Positions 1-8,990 of a stretch of 64,000 nucleotides of DNA are shown here, one piece after another. Origin of the DNA: Isosphaeraceae bacterium EP7 (GTDB lineage Bacteria > Planctomycetota > Planctomycetia > Isosphaerales > Isosphaeraceae); assembly GCA_038400315.1 (NCBI GenBank), contig CP151667.1, positions 1,437,174 to 1,501,173 of the forward strand, written 5' to 3'. The notes under the pieces are model-generated. The model saw only the letters and a program-made list of their open reading frames with translations, was not told the origin of the DNA and did not search any database. The translations under genes and the position numbers were made by a program. Each line of letters starts with the position of its first letter. Position 1 is the first letter of the stretch.

Positions 1-204
1 GAGGAGTCGGCCACGACCTTGACCCTCAAACGGGCCGAGGGGGCCGTCGATCTCGTCCCTCGCGCCCAGATCGAGGAGGTCACCTCGACGGGCCTCTCGC
101 TGATGCCCGAGGGGCTCGAGAAGGGCCTGACCCAGCAAGATTTCGCCGACCTGATAGGCTACGTTCGAGGTATCCAGGGACCCGTGCCGGCCGCCACCAA
201 GTAG
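1..204 (+). CDS. C-terminal fragment of a heme-binding-domain (putative membrane-bound dehydrogenase-like) protein
   Basis: The window opens inside a reading frame that continues from position 1 to the TAG at 202-204. Only the last 67 codons are present. The segment with TLKRAEG, then IEEVTSTGLSLMPEGLE and ADLIGYVRG, matches what I know of the C-terminal end of planctomycete proteins that combine a dehydrogenase-like propeller, HEAT repeats and a cytochrome c-like heme domain. In those families this end follows the CxxCH heme site and its distal Met, probably the Met of LMPEGLE here. The protein is probably exported. The heme motif itself lies outside the window, so the family assignment rests on this tail alone. 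Confidence 0.65.
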   Translation, partial: EESATTLTLKRAEGAVDLVPRAQIEEVTSTGLSLMPEGLEKGLTQQDFADLIGYVRGIQGPVPAATK

Positions 205-637
205 TCTTCCAAGCTCCCGGATGGCGTCGCAAGTCGTTCCTCTGGCACGGCCTGCGGCGCGCCGGGTTCGTTTCGTAATTTCGATTCGGGCTGGATTATC
301 GGACCCATCACCGACTTGATCGAGGTTTGGATCGCCCGTGTTCTTCCGGATTGTCAAAGAGCGCGAGGGGGCCCTGGCCGACCTGGGTTGGTCGGGTCTG
401 AACTTGCCGGGGAGATAGTTGCGATCTCGGCGGATTTCCGGCAGGATTTCTGCGAGTGTCTCGAAAAAACGACATGCACCGAGGACCGGCGGCCTGACGG
501 CGAGCAGTCGGAGGTTGCGGGTCGGCGGAATTGAAGCGTCGTCGACAATTCGGTTGGGCGTTTCGAGCTGGATATTGCTCTTACGTCTGGTCGATGACTC
601 GAATTGGTGCACTCGATTGACCGGCCGAGGATGCTCG
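205..637. other. Intergenic region with one copy of a dispersed GC-rich repeat
   Basis: 433 bases between the first fragment and the esterase. Small frames on both strands have no supported start and no recognisable product. A copy of GCGCCGGGTTCGTTTCG lies at 259-275 and recurs near 48.1 kb. The esterase promoter is presumably here, but I see no convincing -35/-10 pair. Confidence 0.4.
259..275 (+). repeat. Short dispersed repeat, copy 1
   Basis: The 17-mer GCGCCGGGTTCGTTTCG is intergenic here and occurs again exactly at 48109-48125 and 48144-48160, with a variant at 48176-48193. All copies are on the + strand outside genes. Its function is unknown. Confidence 0.6.
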
Positions 638-1747
638 ATGAGACGGCTTGCTTGGATCGGACTCTGGCTCCTGGCCGCGACGCCAGCGTATGCGCAGCTC
701 GGCAACCACACCAACCTGAATCGGCTCAATCGCCGAATCTGCGGGCGGGTCGTCGACTACACGCAGAACCACGGGCAGGACAACCGGATCCCGTCGGCCG
801 CGTTGGGTATTCCTCGCGACCTGTACGTCTACCTGCCGCCGGGGTACACGCCGACGAAGGCGTATCCGCTGGTGCTCGACATGCACGTCTCCTACATCGA
901 CGAGCACACGTTCGTCGCGCTCGGCCGGGTGTCCGAGATTGACCAGCTGATCACCTCAGGTCAAATGCCGCCGACGATTGTCGCCTGCGTCGACGGCCTG
1001 GTCGACGGGAAGAACAGCATCTTCAGCGTCCACTCGTTCTTCCTGGACGGAGTTCGCGGACGGTTCGAGACGCATGTGCTCCAGGAAGTGATCCCGTTCC
1101 TGATGACGCAATACTCGATCCGTCCCGAGCCGCAAGCCCACGCGCTGGTGGGGGTGTCCGCGGGCGGTTTTGGCGCCATGAGCATCGCGCTTCGGCACCC
1201 CGAGCTGTTCGGCGCGGTCGCCGCAATCGGGGCCCCCTTGAACCTGCGATACACGACGTGCCGAGGTCGTTATTTCGATAACTTCGACCCGTCCACGTTC
1301 CGCTGGTCGGAGGTGTACGACCCCAACATGGTCATCGGCAAGGCGTACTTCAGCCTGCGGAAGACGAGGGCCAAGGCCTTCATGGCCCCCGTCTTCGGCG
1401 ACGGCCCCGACGTGGTGAGCCGGGTGAAGGCGACCAATCCGGCCGACATCATCGCCCGCCCCGACTTCCAGCCCGGTCAGCTGGCGATGTACATTGCCTA
1501 CGCCGGCCGCGACAACTACAACTTCGACGCCCACGCCGAGTCGTTCCTCTGGATTGCGCGCCAGCGGGGAATCGCGGTCGACGCGGTGGTCGACCCGTTC
1601 GCCAACCACGGCCTCAGGTTCTTCCGCGAGAACCACATCCCGGCCTACCTCTGGGCCAGCCGCCACATCCTCCCCCCGGTCGACCTAATCATCGGAGCAC
1701 CTGCGATCGTGCAATCCGACCGGAACCTGGACGGTGCGACTCGCTGA
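638..1747 (+). CDS. Exported alpha/beta-hydrolase, putative esterase (esterase D-like)
   Basis: 369 residues. The ATG at 638 is preferred over an upstream in-frame start because it begins a classic signal peptide (MRRLAWIGLWLLAATPAYAQ), so the enzyme should act in the periplasm or outside the cell. The nucleophile elbow is GVSAGG; a later YAGRDNYNFD supplies a likely Asp and FANHGLRFF the catalytic His. The order and spacing fit the putative-esterase (Esterase D / feruloyl-esterase-like) branch of alpha/beta hydrolases. The substrate cannot be told. The stop is followed after 28 bases by a nitrilase-family gene, so the two may be cotranscribed. Confidence 0.75.
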   Translation: MRRLAWIGLWLLAATPAYAQLGNHTNLNRLNRRICGRVVDYTQNHGQDNRIPSAALGIPRDLYVYLPPGYTPTKAYPLVLDMHVSYIDEHTFVALGRVSEIDQLITSGQMPPTIVACVDGLVDGKNSIFSVHSFFLDGVRGRFETHVLQEVIPFLMTQYSIRPEPQAHALVGVSAGGFGAMSIALRHPELFGAVAAIGAPLNLRYTTCRGRYFDNFDPSTFRWSEVYDPNMVIGKAYFSLRKTRAKAFMAPVFGDGPDVVSRVKATNPADIIARPDFQPGQLAMYIAYAGRDNYNFDAHAESFLWIARQRGIAVDAVVDPFANHGLRFFRENHIPAYLWASRHILPPVDLIIGAPAIVQSDRNLDGATR

Positions 1748-1775
1748 CGATCTCTGTCCTGAAGGACGAGCCAAC

Positions 1776-2741
1776 ATGCGCGACATCCGGGTGGCCGCGG
1801 CCCAGTTCGAGCATCGGGACGGCGACAAGGCCTATAATCTGAGCCGGATTGCCGAGCTGACGGCTCGCGCCGCGGCGAAGGGGGCGGAGGTCGTCTGCTT
1901 CCACGAGTGCAGCGTCACCGGCTACACCTACCTGCAAACCCTCGATCGCGACGGGCTGGACGCCGTGGCCGAGCCAGTGCCGGGGGGCGAGTCGACCCAG
2001 GCGCTCATCGAGATCGCCCGAGCCTCGAACGTCGTCGTGATGGCGGGCCTGATCGAGCGGGCCGCCGACGGCCGTCTGTTCAAGTGCTATGCCGCGGTCG
2101 GTCCCGAGGGATTGCTGGCCAGATTCCACAAGCTGCACCCGTTCATCAATCCGCACCTGACGCCCGGCGAAGGCTACTGCGTGGCCGAGATTCGCGGGGT
2201 GAAGTTCGGCTTCCTGATCTGCTACGACAACAACCTTCCCGAGAACGTGCGGGCCACGACCCTGCTGGGCGCCGAGGTCATCGTGATGCCCCACGTGACC
2301 GGCTGCACCCCCTCGCCGATGCCCGGCCGGGGCGCCGTCGACCCGATCCTGTGGGACCGCCGCCACGAAGATCCCGCCCGACTGCGCCAGGAATTCCAGG
2401 GCCCCAAAGGCCGAGGCTGGCTGATGCGATGGCTTCCCGCCCGAGCCTGGGAAAACGGCATCTTCGCCGTCTTCAGCAACCCCATCGGCCGGGACCACGA
2501 CACGATCAAGCCCGGCCTGGCGATGATCCTCGACCCCAGCGGCGAGGTCCTCGTCGAAAGCCACGAGCTGGACGACGACGTCGTCATCGCGCTCCTGAAG
2601 GCCGATGCCCTGGACGATGCGCCCGGCCGTCGCTATCTGCGAGCCAGACGCCCCGAGCTCTACGACACGCTGGTCGAGCCGCATCCTCCGGGGCATCAAC
2701 CGGTCACGGCGCCAGGATGGAAGCGGACCTTCGAGGGCTGA
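1776..2741 (+). CDS. Carbon-nitrogen hydrolase (nitrilase superfamily amidase)
   Basis: 321 residues, no signal peptide, so cytoplasmic. The start at 1776 begins MRDIRVAAAQFEH, the usual first strand of the family, and follows a GAAGGA Shine-Dalgarno sequence. The Glu-Lys-Cys triad is visible: Glu44 in HECSVTGY, Lys119 in FHKLHPF and Cys149 in FLICYDNNLPE. The family hydrolyses carboxamides, carbamoyl groups or nitriles; the N-carbamoyl/aliphatic-amide branch is plausible but not proven. An insertion around residues 180-225, rich in Arg, Gly and Trp, may shape substrate access. A second member of the superfamily lies at 28010-28846. Confidence 0.85.
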   Translation: MRDIRVAAAQFEHRDGDKAYNLSRIAELTARAAAKGAEVVCFHECSVTGYTYLQTLDRDGLDAVAEPVPGGESTQALIEIARASNVVVMAGLIERAADGRLFKCYAAVGPEGLLARFHKLHPFINPHLTPGEGYCVAEIRGVKFGFLICYDNNLPENVRATTLLGAEVIVMPHVTGCTPSPMPGRGAVDPILWDRRHEDPARLRQEFQGPKGRGWLMRWLPARAWENGIFAVFSNPIGRDHDTIKPGLAMILDPSGEVLVESHELDDDVVIALLKADALDDAPGRRYLRARRPELYDTLVEPHPPGHQPVTAPGWKRTFEG

Positions 2742-3485
2742 GATCGAAGGTCACGAGTCGTTGAATCTTGAATATCAGAACGCGAATCTTTCTCAGCTTC
2801 GGCCGACGGCGGACCGTGGATCGACCACGGGACGATGCCATTCAGCCTAGCAGACTGCGGGAATTTCGAGAGCCTTCGATCGAAGCAGACGAACCGAGCC
2901 TTCGGGACGAATCGGTGCCAATCGAGCGAGGCCGCGAACTGAACCGCCTCAATCGCATTGATGTGCCAAGCAAGTCGAGCTCGACCGATGAGATTTCAAG
3001 CTGCGACGAGTTGATTCGCACCAAGCCGGATCATCGTGAGGCGTCGCGACCTAAGGTCTCCGAGGGATTTTTCGCGGAGCTGGGCTGATCGCTCTCGTGA
3101 CGCGAGGCCAGTTCGCACCTTGCTCGCGGCGTCAGACACAGTTCAATTTCGGTCATCGAGGAGATGTCGACTTCCGACTTCGGATGCGCGAATTTCTCTC
3201 GGGCGATGGATTTCCGAACTCGTCGTGACAACACTTCACGAGGGCACTCGGGCACATCGACGGTCAAGGATCGTAGCTCTGATAAGGTTACGGGTCATTC
3301 CGATTTCCGGATCGACCTCCCGAGGCCGCCCAGGCCATCACCGGCGTTCAACTCGGAAAACCAAGCTCTGGGCTCGGCGACGCGCGGACAGCCTGTTGGT
3401 TTTCAACATCGAAGTGGCCGTCACACCATGGTGCGTCGGTCCGTCATGTTGAGAGCGGTCGTATGACGACATCCAGGAGCATCGC
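2742..3485. other. Long region without a convincing gene
   Basis: 744 bases with visibly lower GC than the flanks. Frames at 2768-3088, 3036-3452 and 3164-3466 (+) and 2842-3024 and 3031-3267 (-) have low-complexity Arg/Ser-rich translations, no Shine-Dalgarno sequence and no recognised domain. I see no tRNA, repeat array or strong hairpin. It could hold a decayed gene or a regulatory RNA, but the sequence gives no positive support. Confidence 0.4.
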
Positions 3486-4274
3486 ATGCCAGGCATCGAT
3501 CCCACCGAAATCACCGAGCAGATGCGGACGTTCCACGCCCAGGACACGGCCGAGCAGGCCGGATGGATGCTACATAGTCCGATGTGGCGCACGATCTCGG
3601 CTCGCTTCTACAATCTGCACCACATCGACCTGCGCAAGCACGTTAAGTCGATCGTCAAGGTGAACCCGACGATCAACGCCGGCTTCGACTTCGTGGCGGT
3701 TGATGCCGAGAAATGGGCTGAAGCGCTGCAGCACGGGGGGTTCCAGCCGGACTCGCGCGAGCGGATTCTGGGAATCCTTCCGTCGGTGGGCAGCATCGCG
3801 GCGCTGGCGACGCACGGGCAGGGGTATCGGGAGAATTCCGAGCCGAGCCTGCATTGCGCGGTGGCGAAGGATTACTGCAACGTCCACCTCGACAATGTCG
3901 GCATCCGCCTGGGCAGCTACAACGCCAACGCGCCGCAGCACATCGCGGACGAGCTGATCTGGCAGGACAAGATCCTCCCGGCGATGCTGAAGATCGGCAT
4001 CTCGTCGCACTTCGTCGATATCCTGCGACGCGTTCACCCGATTGTGCCGAATCTCCGGCAAGTGACGGCGGTGACGAAGGAATGGCAGCCTCGCATCGGG
4101 GTCGAGCTCGATCTCGCCCGGGTGCGCAGCAAGGACGCGTCCAAGCAACTGCGGGTCTACATCGACTTCTCGCACGCGTGCAGCAACTCGACCTGCAAGC
4201 TGCTCAACAACATGCAGGGCAAGACGTACAACGATGATCGCGTCATGTTCACGATCGAGGTGACGGGCCTGTAA
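3486..4274 (+). CDS. Conserved-looking protein of unknown function
   Basis: 262 residues, cytoplasmic by composition. The ATG follows CCAGGAGCATCGC, a good Shine-Dalgarno sequence at normal spacing. The protein has no signal peptide or transmembrane segment. Noticeable elements are HSPMWRTISARFYNLHHID, a Cys-containing stretch (AVAKDYCNVHLDNVG) and IDFSHACSNSTCKLLNN near the C-terminus, whose two Cys might pair or bind metal. Codon use matches neighbouring genes, so it is a real gene. I do not recognise the family. It stands alone after a long empty region and converges on the next gene. Confidence 0.7.
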   Translation: MPGIDPTEITEQMRTFHAQDTAEQAGWMLHSPMWRTISARFYNLHHIDLRKHVKSIVKVNPTINAGFDFVAVDAEKWAEALQHGGFQPDSRERILGILPSVGSIAALATHGQGYRENSEPSLHCAVAKDYCNVHLDNVGIRLGSYNANAPQHIADELIWQDKILPAMLKIGISSHFVDILRRVHPIVPNLRQVTAVTKEWQPRIGVELDLARVRSKDASKQLRVYIDFSHACSNSTCKLLNNMQGKTYNDDRVMFTIEVTGL

Positions 4275-4377
4275 AACTCGATCGCTCAGGGACGTCTCGC
4301 TCGGCGAGGCGAGCTGAGTCTTCGGCTTCATCCACGTCCGAAGGCCTGTTTCGCTCGTCACTCATGCGTCCCTCGCA

Positions 4378-5088
4378 CTATTTGGGCTTCCGACAAAGCC
4401 CGCAATCGCTCTTGGGAATGAGCTGTGGTGGGACGATCTTGATCGGGTAGCGGCCGAGACCGAGTCTCTCGATCAGCCACGAGTTCTCGTACTGATATTG
4501 ATCGAATTGGCTTCGCATCATCATCTGCCTGGCGATGTAGCGACTGGCGGGCTTGCCGATCCGGATCAGGGGATAATGGTTGCGCCCGAGCTGGGGATCG
4601 ACCGCGGCGACGGCGTGGATGCAGTCGCTGATGAGCATGTCCCGCCCCGAGCTGATGGCACGATACTGAGCGGTCCCGCTCTCGGCGACCTCCCGCACCC
4701 TCAGCGACCGTTCGTAGACCTGCGGGGCGATGACGAACGGCCCCCACATGGTGACGCTCTCGCCCTCGGAATAGACGAAGTTGAGCGACTGTTCGAGGTC
4801 GAAATTGACCCCTTGCTCGGGCTTCAAGCTCCAGACTCTGACCTTCAGCGTGGCGGGCAGCCAACTGATGGTGTTGACTTCGAGGGAGTAGGTCGAAAGG
4901 TCGGGGCCTTCGCCAACGGCCCTCACGAACGTCGCCCACGTGTGCGTGCGGCGGAGGACCTTGGGGGACGACTGCGACCCGAAGATCAGGAGGAAATAGC
5001 GGTCATCCGCACGCGCGGTCGCGGCAGAAAATCCCACCAAGAGCAGTGCGACGATCGACGCGGATCGGAGACGTGAGACGGCGCGCAT
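4378..5088 (-). CDS. Exported protein of unknown function with C-terminal CxxC
   Basis: 236 residues when started at 5088, which places a clean signal peptide at the N-terminus (SIVALLLVGFSAATARA); an in-frame ATG ten codons upstream is possible. The mature region includes YFLLIFGSQSSP, a WATFVRAVGEG segment and a C-terminal SDCGLCRKPK with a CxxC pair that could bind a metal or form a disulfide. I do not recognise the family with certainty; it resembles small planctomycete exported proteins. It is convergent with the preceding orphan gene. Confidence 0.6.
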   Translation of the reverse strand: MRAVSRLRSASIVALLLVGFSAATARADDRYFLLIFGSQSSPKVLRRTHTWATFVRAVGEGPDLSTYSLEVNTISWLPATLKVRVWSLKPEQGVNFDLEQSLNFVYSEGESVTMWGPFVIAPQVYERSLRVREVAESGTAQYRAISSGRDMLISDCIHAVAAVDPQLGRNHYPLIRIGKPASRYIARQMMMRSQFDQYQYENSWLIERLGLGRYPIKIVPPQLIPKSDCGLCRKPK

Positions 5089-5408
5089 CGGCGAATCTCC
5101 GGCCACGTTGGGAGCCAAATCTGAAGGATACGCGACAGGCCATGGCTGGGTCGAGCATCGATCGATGGACGCGTGTCGGTGGCGACGGAGGCATCGGCAG
5201 GGGAGATTGGGTCGCTCGTGCCGGGCGTCAGGATGGATTAATTCGGACTGATGAACGATTGGCGAGGATCTTCAGCGATTGCCCGATCGAGGATCTCAGC
5301 CCAGGAGAAGGAGTTGGGATCCATCACGAAACTCTCATGCGAAAGAGGCCGGGGAGAACTTGCGTTCTCCCCGGCCTCGATGGTTTATTGGGCTAGTTCC
5401 GTCGCGGA
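5089..5408. other. Intergenic region holding the prc terminator
   Basis: 320 bases between two minus-strand genes. Apart from the perfect hairpin at 5345-5378 I see no gene. The frame at 5046-5396 (+) has no start context and no recognisable product. The promoter of the 4378-5088 gene should lie in the proximal part. Confidence 0.4.
5345..5378 (-). terminator. Strong hairpin, terminator of the Prc-type protease gene
   Basis: A perfect 15-bp stem (arms 5345-5359 and 5364-5378) with a 4-base loop lies about 30 bases downstream of the minus-strand stop at 5409. Read on the minus strand it is followed by only a short T stretch, so it is an I-shaped or weak intrinsic terminator, or an mRNA 3'-end stabiliser. 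Confidence 0.75.
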
Positions 5409-7487
5409 TCAGGGCTGGGCGGCGGCCTTGATGGGGATGGAGGCTAGCTTCTCGGAGCCGAGGGTGAGGTAGTCGGAGACGATCTTGAGGATCTCGTCGT
5501 TGTAATAGTCGGGCTCCCAGACCGTTCGCTCGCCGTAGCGCTTCTTACGCTTCTTTTCCTTGGTCTTCTCGTCAACCGCGTCGTGGCCTTCGGCGTCCTC
5601 GTCGGGGACGAACTCGGCGCGGAACTTGTCTTCGTTGAGCGAGATCGAGTGGCGGGCCTTGCGGTCGATGGCCTTCTTGATCTGCTCGTCCTGCTTGCGG
5701 AACTTGTCGCTGCCCTTGCGCCGCTCCAGGGACTTCACCTCGATGGAGGAGACGAGCTCCTGGGAGAGCTTGTTGAAGTTGTCGTGGGGCAGGGGGGCGA
5801 CGCGGTCGAAGGCGAGGGCGTTATCCATCTTGCCCTCGTTGATGTCGGCGACATCGCGGAGGGAGGGGATGTGGATGTCGGACTTCACGCCGTTGATCTG
5901 GGTGCTCTCGCCGTTGGCCCGGTAGAACTGCTGGATGGTGAGCTTCAGGGCGCCCAGGTTGGGGCTGCGGCGGCCGAGCTGCTCGTTGATGGGTACGATG
6001 CTCTGGACGGTGCCTTTGCCGTAGGTGCTGGCGTCGCCGATGATCAGGCCCCGGCCGTAATCCTTGATCACGCCGGCGAAGATCTCGGAGGCGCTGGCGC
6101 TCAGGCGGTTGATCAGGACGACCAGGGGGCCATCCCAGGCGGTGCCGGCGTCTTCGTCGTCGAGGTGCTTGACGCCCGAGGCTTCCTTCACCTGGACGAC
6201 CGGGCCGTTGTCGATGAACAGGCCGGAGAGGGTGATGGCTTCCAGCAGGAGTCCGCCGCCGTTGTCGCGGAGGTCGACCATGACGGCGTCAACGCCCTGA
6301 GCCTTGAAGCCCTTGAGGAGCTTGCGGCAGTCTTCGGTGGCGGAGACGGCGTCGGGCTCGTTGCGATTCAGGGCACCGGTGTCGCCGTAGAAGGCGGGCA
6401 GGCCGATGACACCGATCTTGAGGGGCTTGCCGTCTTCGGACTTGGTCTCGATGATCTGGCCCTTGGCGTGAGCTTCGGCTAGCTCGATCTTGGCCCGGGT
6501 CAGCTCGTAGATCTTGCGTTCCTTGGTCTCGGCCGGCTGGATGATCAGGCGGACCTTGGTGCCGGCGGGGCCTCGGATGTCGCGGACGACGTCGGAGAGC
6601 TTCTTCTCAACGAAGCTGATCTCTTCGCCATCTTCCTTCTGGATGCCGAGGATCTTGTCCTCGGGCTGGATCCGGGCGTCCTTGTCGGCGGGGCCGTTGG
6701 GGACGAGTTCCTTGACCACCGCGTAGCCGTCCTCGGACTGGAGCGACGCGCCGATGCCCTGCAGCGAGAGGTGGAGCTGCTGGGTCATCATGTCCTCGAG
6801 CGTATTCGGGCTCATGTAGCTCGAATGCGGGTCGAAGGTCTTGGTCAGGCTGCTGAGGAAGAATTCGAGCAGGTCGCTGCTGCTGAACTGATGGACGGCG
6901 CGGTTGCGGTCCTTGTACTGGATGCCGATCTTCTTGAGGGCCTCGGCGGGCTCGATCTTGGCGACCTTTCGCTCGAGCAGTTCGAGCTTGAGTCGCTTGC
7001 GGAGCCGCTCCTTGGCCTCGGCGGCGTCGGCGGGGTACTCGGCCTTCTCGGGGTCGTCGACGTAGGCTTCCTCGACCTTGAAGTCGGGAGTTTCCTTGAG
7101 CAAATCAACGACGTCCTTGTACCGCTCGTCGGAGCGCTGGACGTAGCGTTCCATCACTTTCTTGGCCCAGGTGATGTCGCCTTCCTTGATCTTGTCGTCG
7201 AGGGTGGTTTCCTCGGCGAGGAACTCGGCGACGTCGGACTTCAGGAAGTTGTATTTCTGGGGGTCGAGATCCTTGATGAAGGTCTTCGCCCATTTCTTGG
7301 CGGTTTCATCGTCGATCTTGGGCTTGGCCATGTGGCTTTGCTCAAGCAGCTTGACGACGATCTGGGCCGTGACCTGGTCGGTGGCCGTGGGGCTGAGCTG
7401 CGGCTGGGGCGCCTGGGCGCCGATGATCGCGGCCGAGGCGCCGACCAGCGCGAACAGGGCAAGTGGACGGAAAGCGAGTCGCGGCAT
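5409..7487 (-). CDS. prc: Carboxy-terminal processing (tail-specific) protease, S41 family, Prc type
   Basis: 692 residues, close to the length of E. coli Prc. An N-terminal signal sequence (ALFALVGASAAIIGAQA) sends it to the periplasm. Domains in order: alpha-helical N-terminal domain (about 35-230), PDZ domain (about 240-330, with GIGASLQ and IQPEDKILGI), the S41 core, and a C-terminal helical region rich in Lys. The catalytic dyad is the Ser of SASASEIF near residue 465 and the Lys of YGKGTVQ near 491. The family trims or degrades periplasmic proteins from their C-termini. A second, shorter S41 protease lies at 21137-22816. A strong hairpin follows the stop. Confidence 0.93.
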   Translation of the reverse strand: MPRLAFRPLALFALVGASAAIIGAQAPQPQLSPTATDQVTAQIVVKLLEQSHMAKPKIDDETAKKWAKTFIKDLDPQKYNFLKSDVAEFLAEETTLDDKIKEGDITWAKKVMERYVQRSDERYKDVVDLLKETPDFKVEEAYVDDPEKAEYPADAAEAKERLRKRLKLELLERKVAKIEPAEALKKIGIQYKDRNRAVHQFSSSDLLEFFLSSLTKTFDPHSSYMSPNTLEDMMTQQLHLSLQGIGASLQSEDGYAVVKELVPNGPADKDARIQPEDKILGIQKEDGEEISFVEKKLSDVVRDIRGPAGTKVRLIIQPAETKERKIYELTRAKIELAEAHAKGQIIETKSEDGKPLKIGVIGLPAFYGDTGALNRNEPDAVSATEDCRKLLKGFKAQGVDAVMVDLRDNGGGLLLEAITLSGLFIDNGPVVQVKEASGVKHLDDEDAGTAWDGPLVVLINRLSASASEIFAGVIKDYGRGLIIGDASTYGKGTVQSIVPINEQLGRRSPNLGALKLTIQQFYRANGESTQINGVKSDIHIPSLRDVADINEGKMDNALAFDRVAPLPHDNFNKLSQELVSSIEVKSLERRKGSDKFRKQDEQIKKAIDRKARHSISLNEDKFRAEFVPDEDAEGHDAVDEKTKEKKRKKRYGERTVWEPDYYNDEILKIVSDYLTLGSEKLASIPIKAAAQP

Positions 7488-7727
7488 ATAGGTTCCGTTC
7501 CGTGCGGTTGTGGGAAGGAGGTCGCCACGCCGAGCCCGGTCACATCATTATGATGATAGGCCGGGGGCCGGGCAGAAACAAGCAAAGGGGCCGAGTCCGT
7601 TCAGGCCGCCGCCGGCCGGTCATCTCCTCCTTCATCGGCAAGAGTCATTCAGGTTCTACGCCCGGCGCCGCAGTAAGTTCGGAGAGGATCGCTCCAGGCC
7701 GATCTGTGGCACCGTCTCGAGTTGGTT

Positions 7728-8990
7728 TCAGTCGATCCAGGTCGCTTTCAGGGGGGCGAGCATCGCCTGCGGGCTGGTTGCGGCCCCGATCTGAACGGGC
7801 ATGGGGACGAAGTGGTAATAGGCGTGCAACGCCTTGGGTCCGGGCGGGGGATTCTCACCGTTGCCGGCGAAATCGCGCCAGAGGCTCAGCCGGCCCGAGG
7901 CGTCGACCTCGATCCGATCGCGGGCGGTCAGGCCGAAGTCGGCGAGGGCGGCGGCGGTGCAGCGAGCGTCGTCCATCACATGCGCCCACCCTTCGGCCTT
8001 GCCCGCCAGGCCCGCGGTACCCGCCGGGGACTGGGCGAACGGCGTCTTGCTGCCGAGCTTGCCGTGGGTAACCCGCCAGACGGGCTCGCCGTGCCCGAGG
8101 CCCGGCGCCTGGCCCGACTCCAGGGTCATCCGCTCCGACGGGCCGAGCGTGCCGTAAATCGTGCTGGGGCCACCGAAATCGACGAGTGCTCGTTTGCCTT
8201 CCAGGAGCAGGTCGAGTTCGATGCCAAGGCCCGCGACGAGTCCCTGGGGGTCGTCAACCTGCCAGGTCATGTCGATCCATGACTTGGACGCGGGGCAGGT
8301 CATCTCGACGCGGGACTCGACCCGACGCTCGCCACGAAGGGCTTCGGTGGAGTCGAACCGGAGGCCGACGGCGAGCGGCCCTTTGCGCAAGACGGTCGCC
8401 CGCGTGGGGATTCCGCCGGGGCCGAAGCCGCCAACCCGATAGAGGATGTCGTCGCGGTAGCGGATCCAGAGGCCCGCGGATCGAGGCTTGAGGAACGCCA
8501 GCCCGGAGTTGGAGACCCCCGTGAGCAGGCCGAGGAGGTTCTCGGGAATCTCGTAGGCTAAGGTCCGGCCATTAGTGACGCGGAAGAGGCCGGGCGACTG
8601 TTCCAGGCCGATGCCCGACGAGGGGACGGGACCGGGCTCGATGTCGGGCCCCTGGACGAGCAGATAATCCACGGTCTCGCCGGGGGCGTGGCTGACGTTG
8701 AAGTCGAGCCGGACGATCGGGGGTGCGGAACCCTCGGCGTCCTTTGAGGTTGTGAATTGCGCCGGGACCGGCTTTCCGTCGAGTTCCAGGCGGAATTTGA
8801 AGGAGGGGTCGGCGTCGGGGACGATCAGGTGGACCGGGTAGCCGAAGCGGCGGAGGCCGGCGGTCTCGGCGATGCGGAGCGTCCGCCGCGCGGGGCGCGG
8901 CGGGGCGGATCGGGCCGTCGACGCGGCGAGGGCGGCCATCGACGCGGCGGCGGCCAGGGCATGTCGGCGGCTGATCCGGTCAGTCGGCAT
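7728..8990 (-). CDS. Exported protein of unknown function, coupled to the GH29 fucosidase
   Basis: 420 residues. The N-terminus (DRISRRHALAAAASMAALAAS) has a twin-Arg followed by a hydrophobic stretch, so Tat or Sec export is likely. The body looks all-beta, with segments such as WIRYRDDILYRVGG and ESRVEMTCPASKSWIDMTW, resembling beta-sandwich proteins of carbohydrate metabolism, but I cannot name the family. Its start overlaps the end of the fucosidase gene by 11 bases on the same strand, so the two are translationally coupled and probably act on the same glycan. Confidence 0.7.
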   Translation of the reverse strand: MPTDRISRRHALAAAASMAALAASTARSAPPRPARRTLRIAETAGLRRFGYPVHLIVPDADPSFKFRLELDGKPVPAQFTTSKDAEGSAPPIVRLDFNVSHAPGETVDYLLVQGPDIEPGPVPSSGIGLEQSPGLFRVTNGRTLAYEIPENLLGLLTGVSNSGLAFLKPRSAGLWIRYRDDILYRVGGFGPGGIPTRATVLRKGPLAVGLRFDSTEALRGERRVESRVEMTCPASKSWIDMTWQVDDPQGLVAGLGIELDLLLEGKRALVDFGGPSTIYGTLGPSERMTLESGQAPGLGHGEPVWRVTHGKLGSKTPFAQSPAGTAGLAGKAEGWAHVMDDARCTAAALADFGLTARDRIEVDASGRLSLWRDFAGNGENPPPGPKALHAYYHFVPMPVQIGAATSPQAMLAPLKATWID

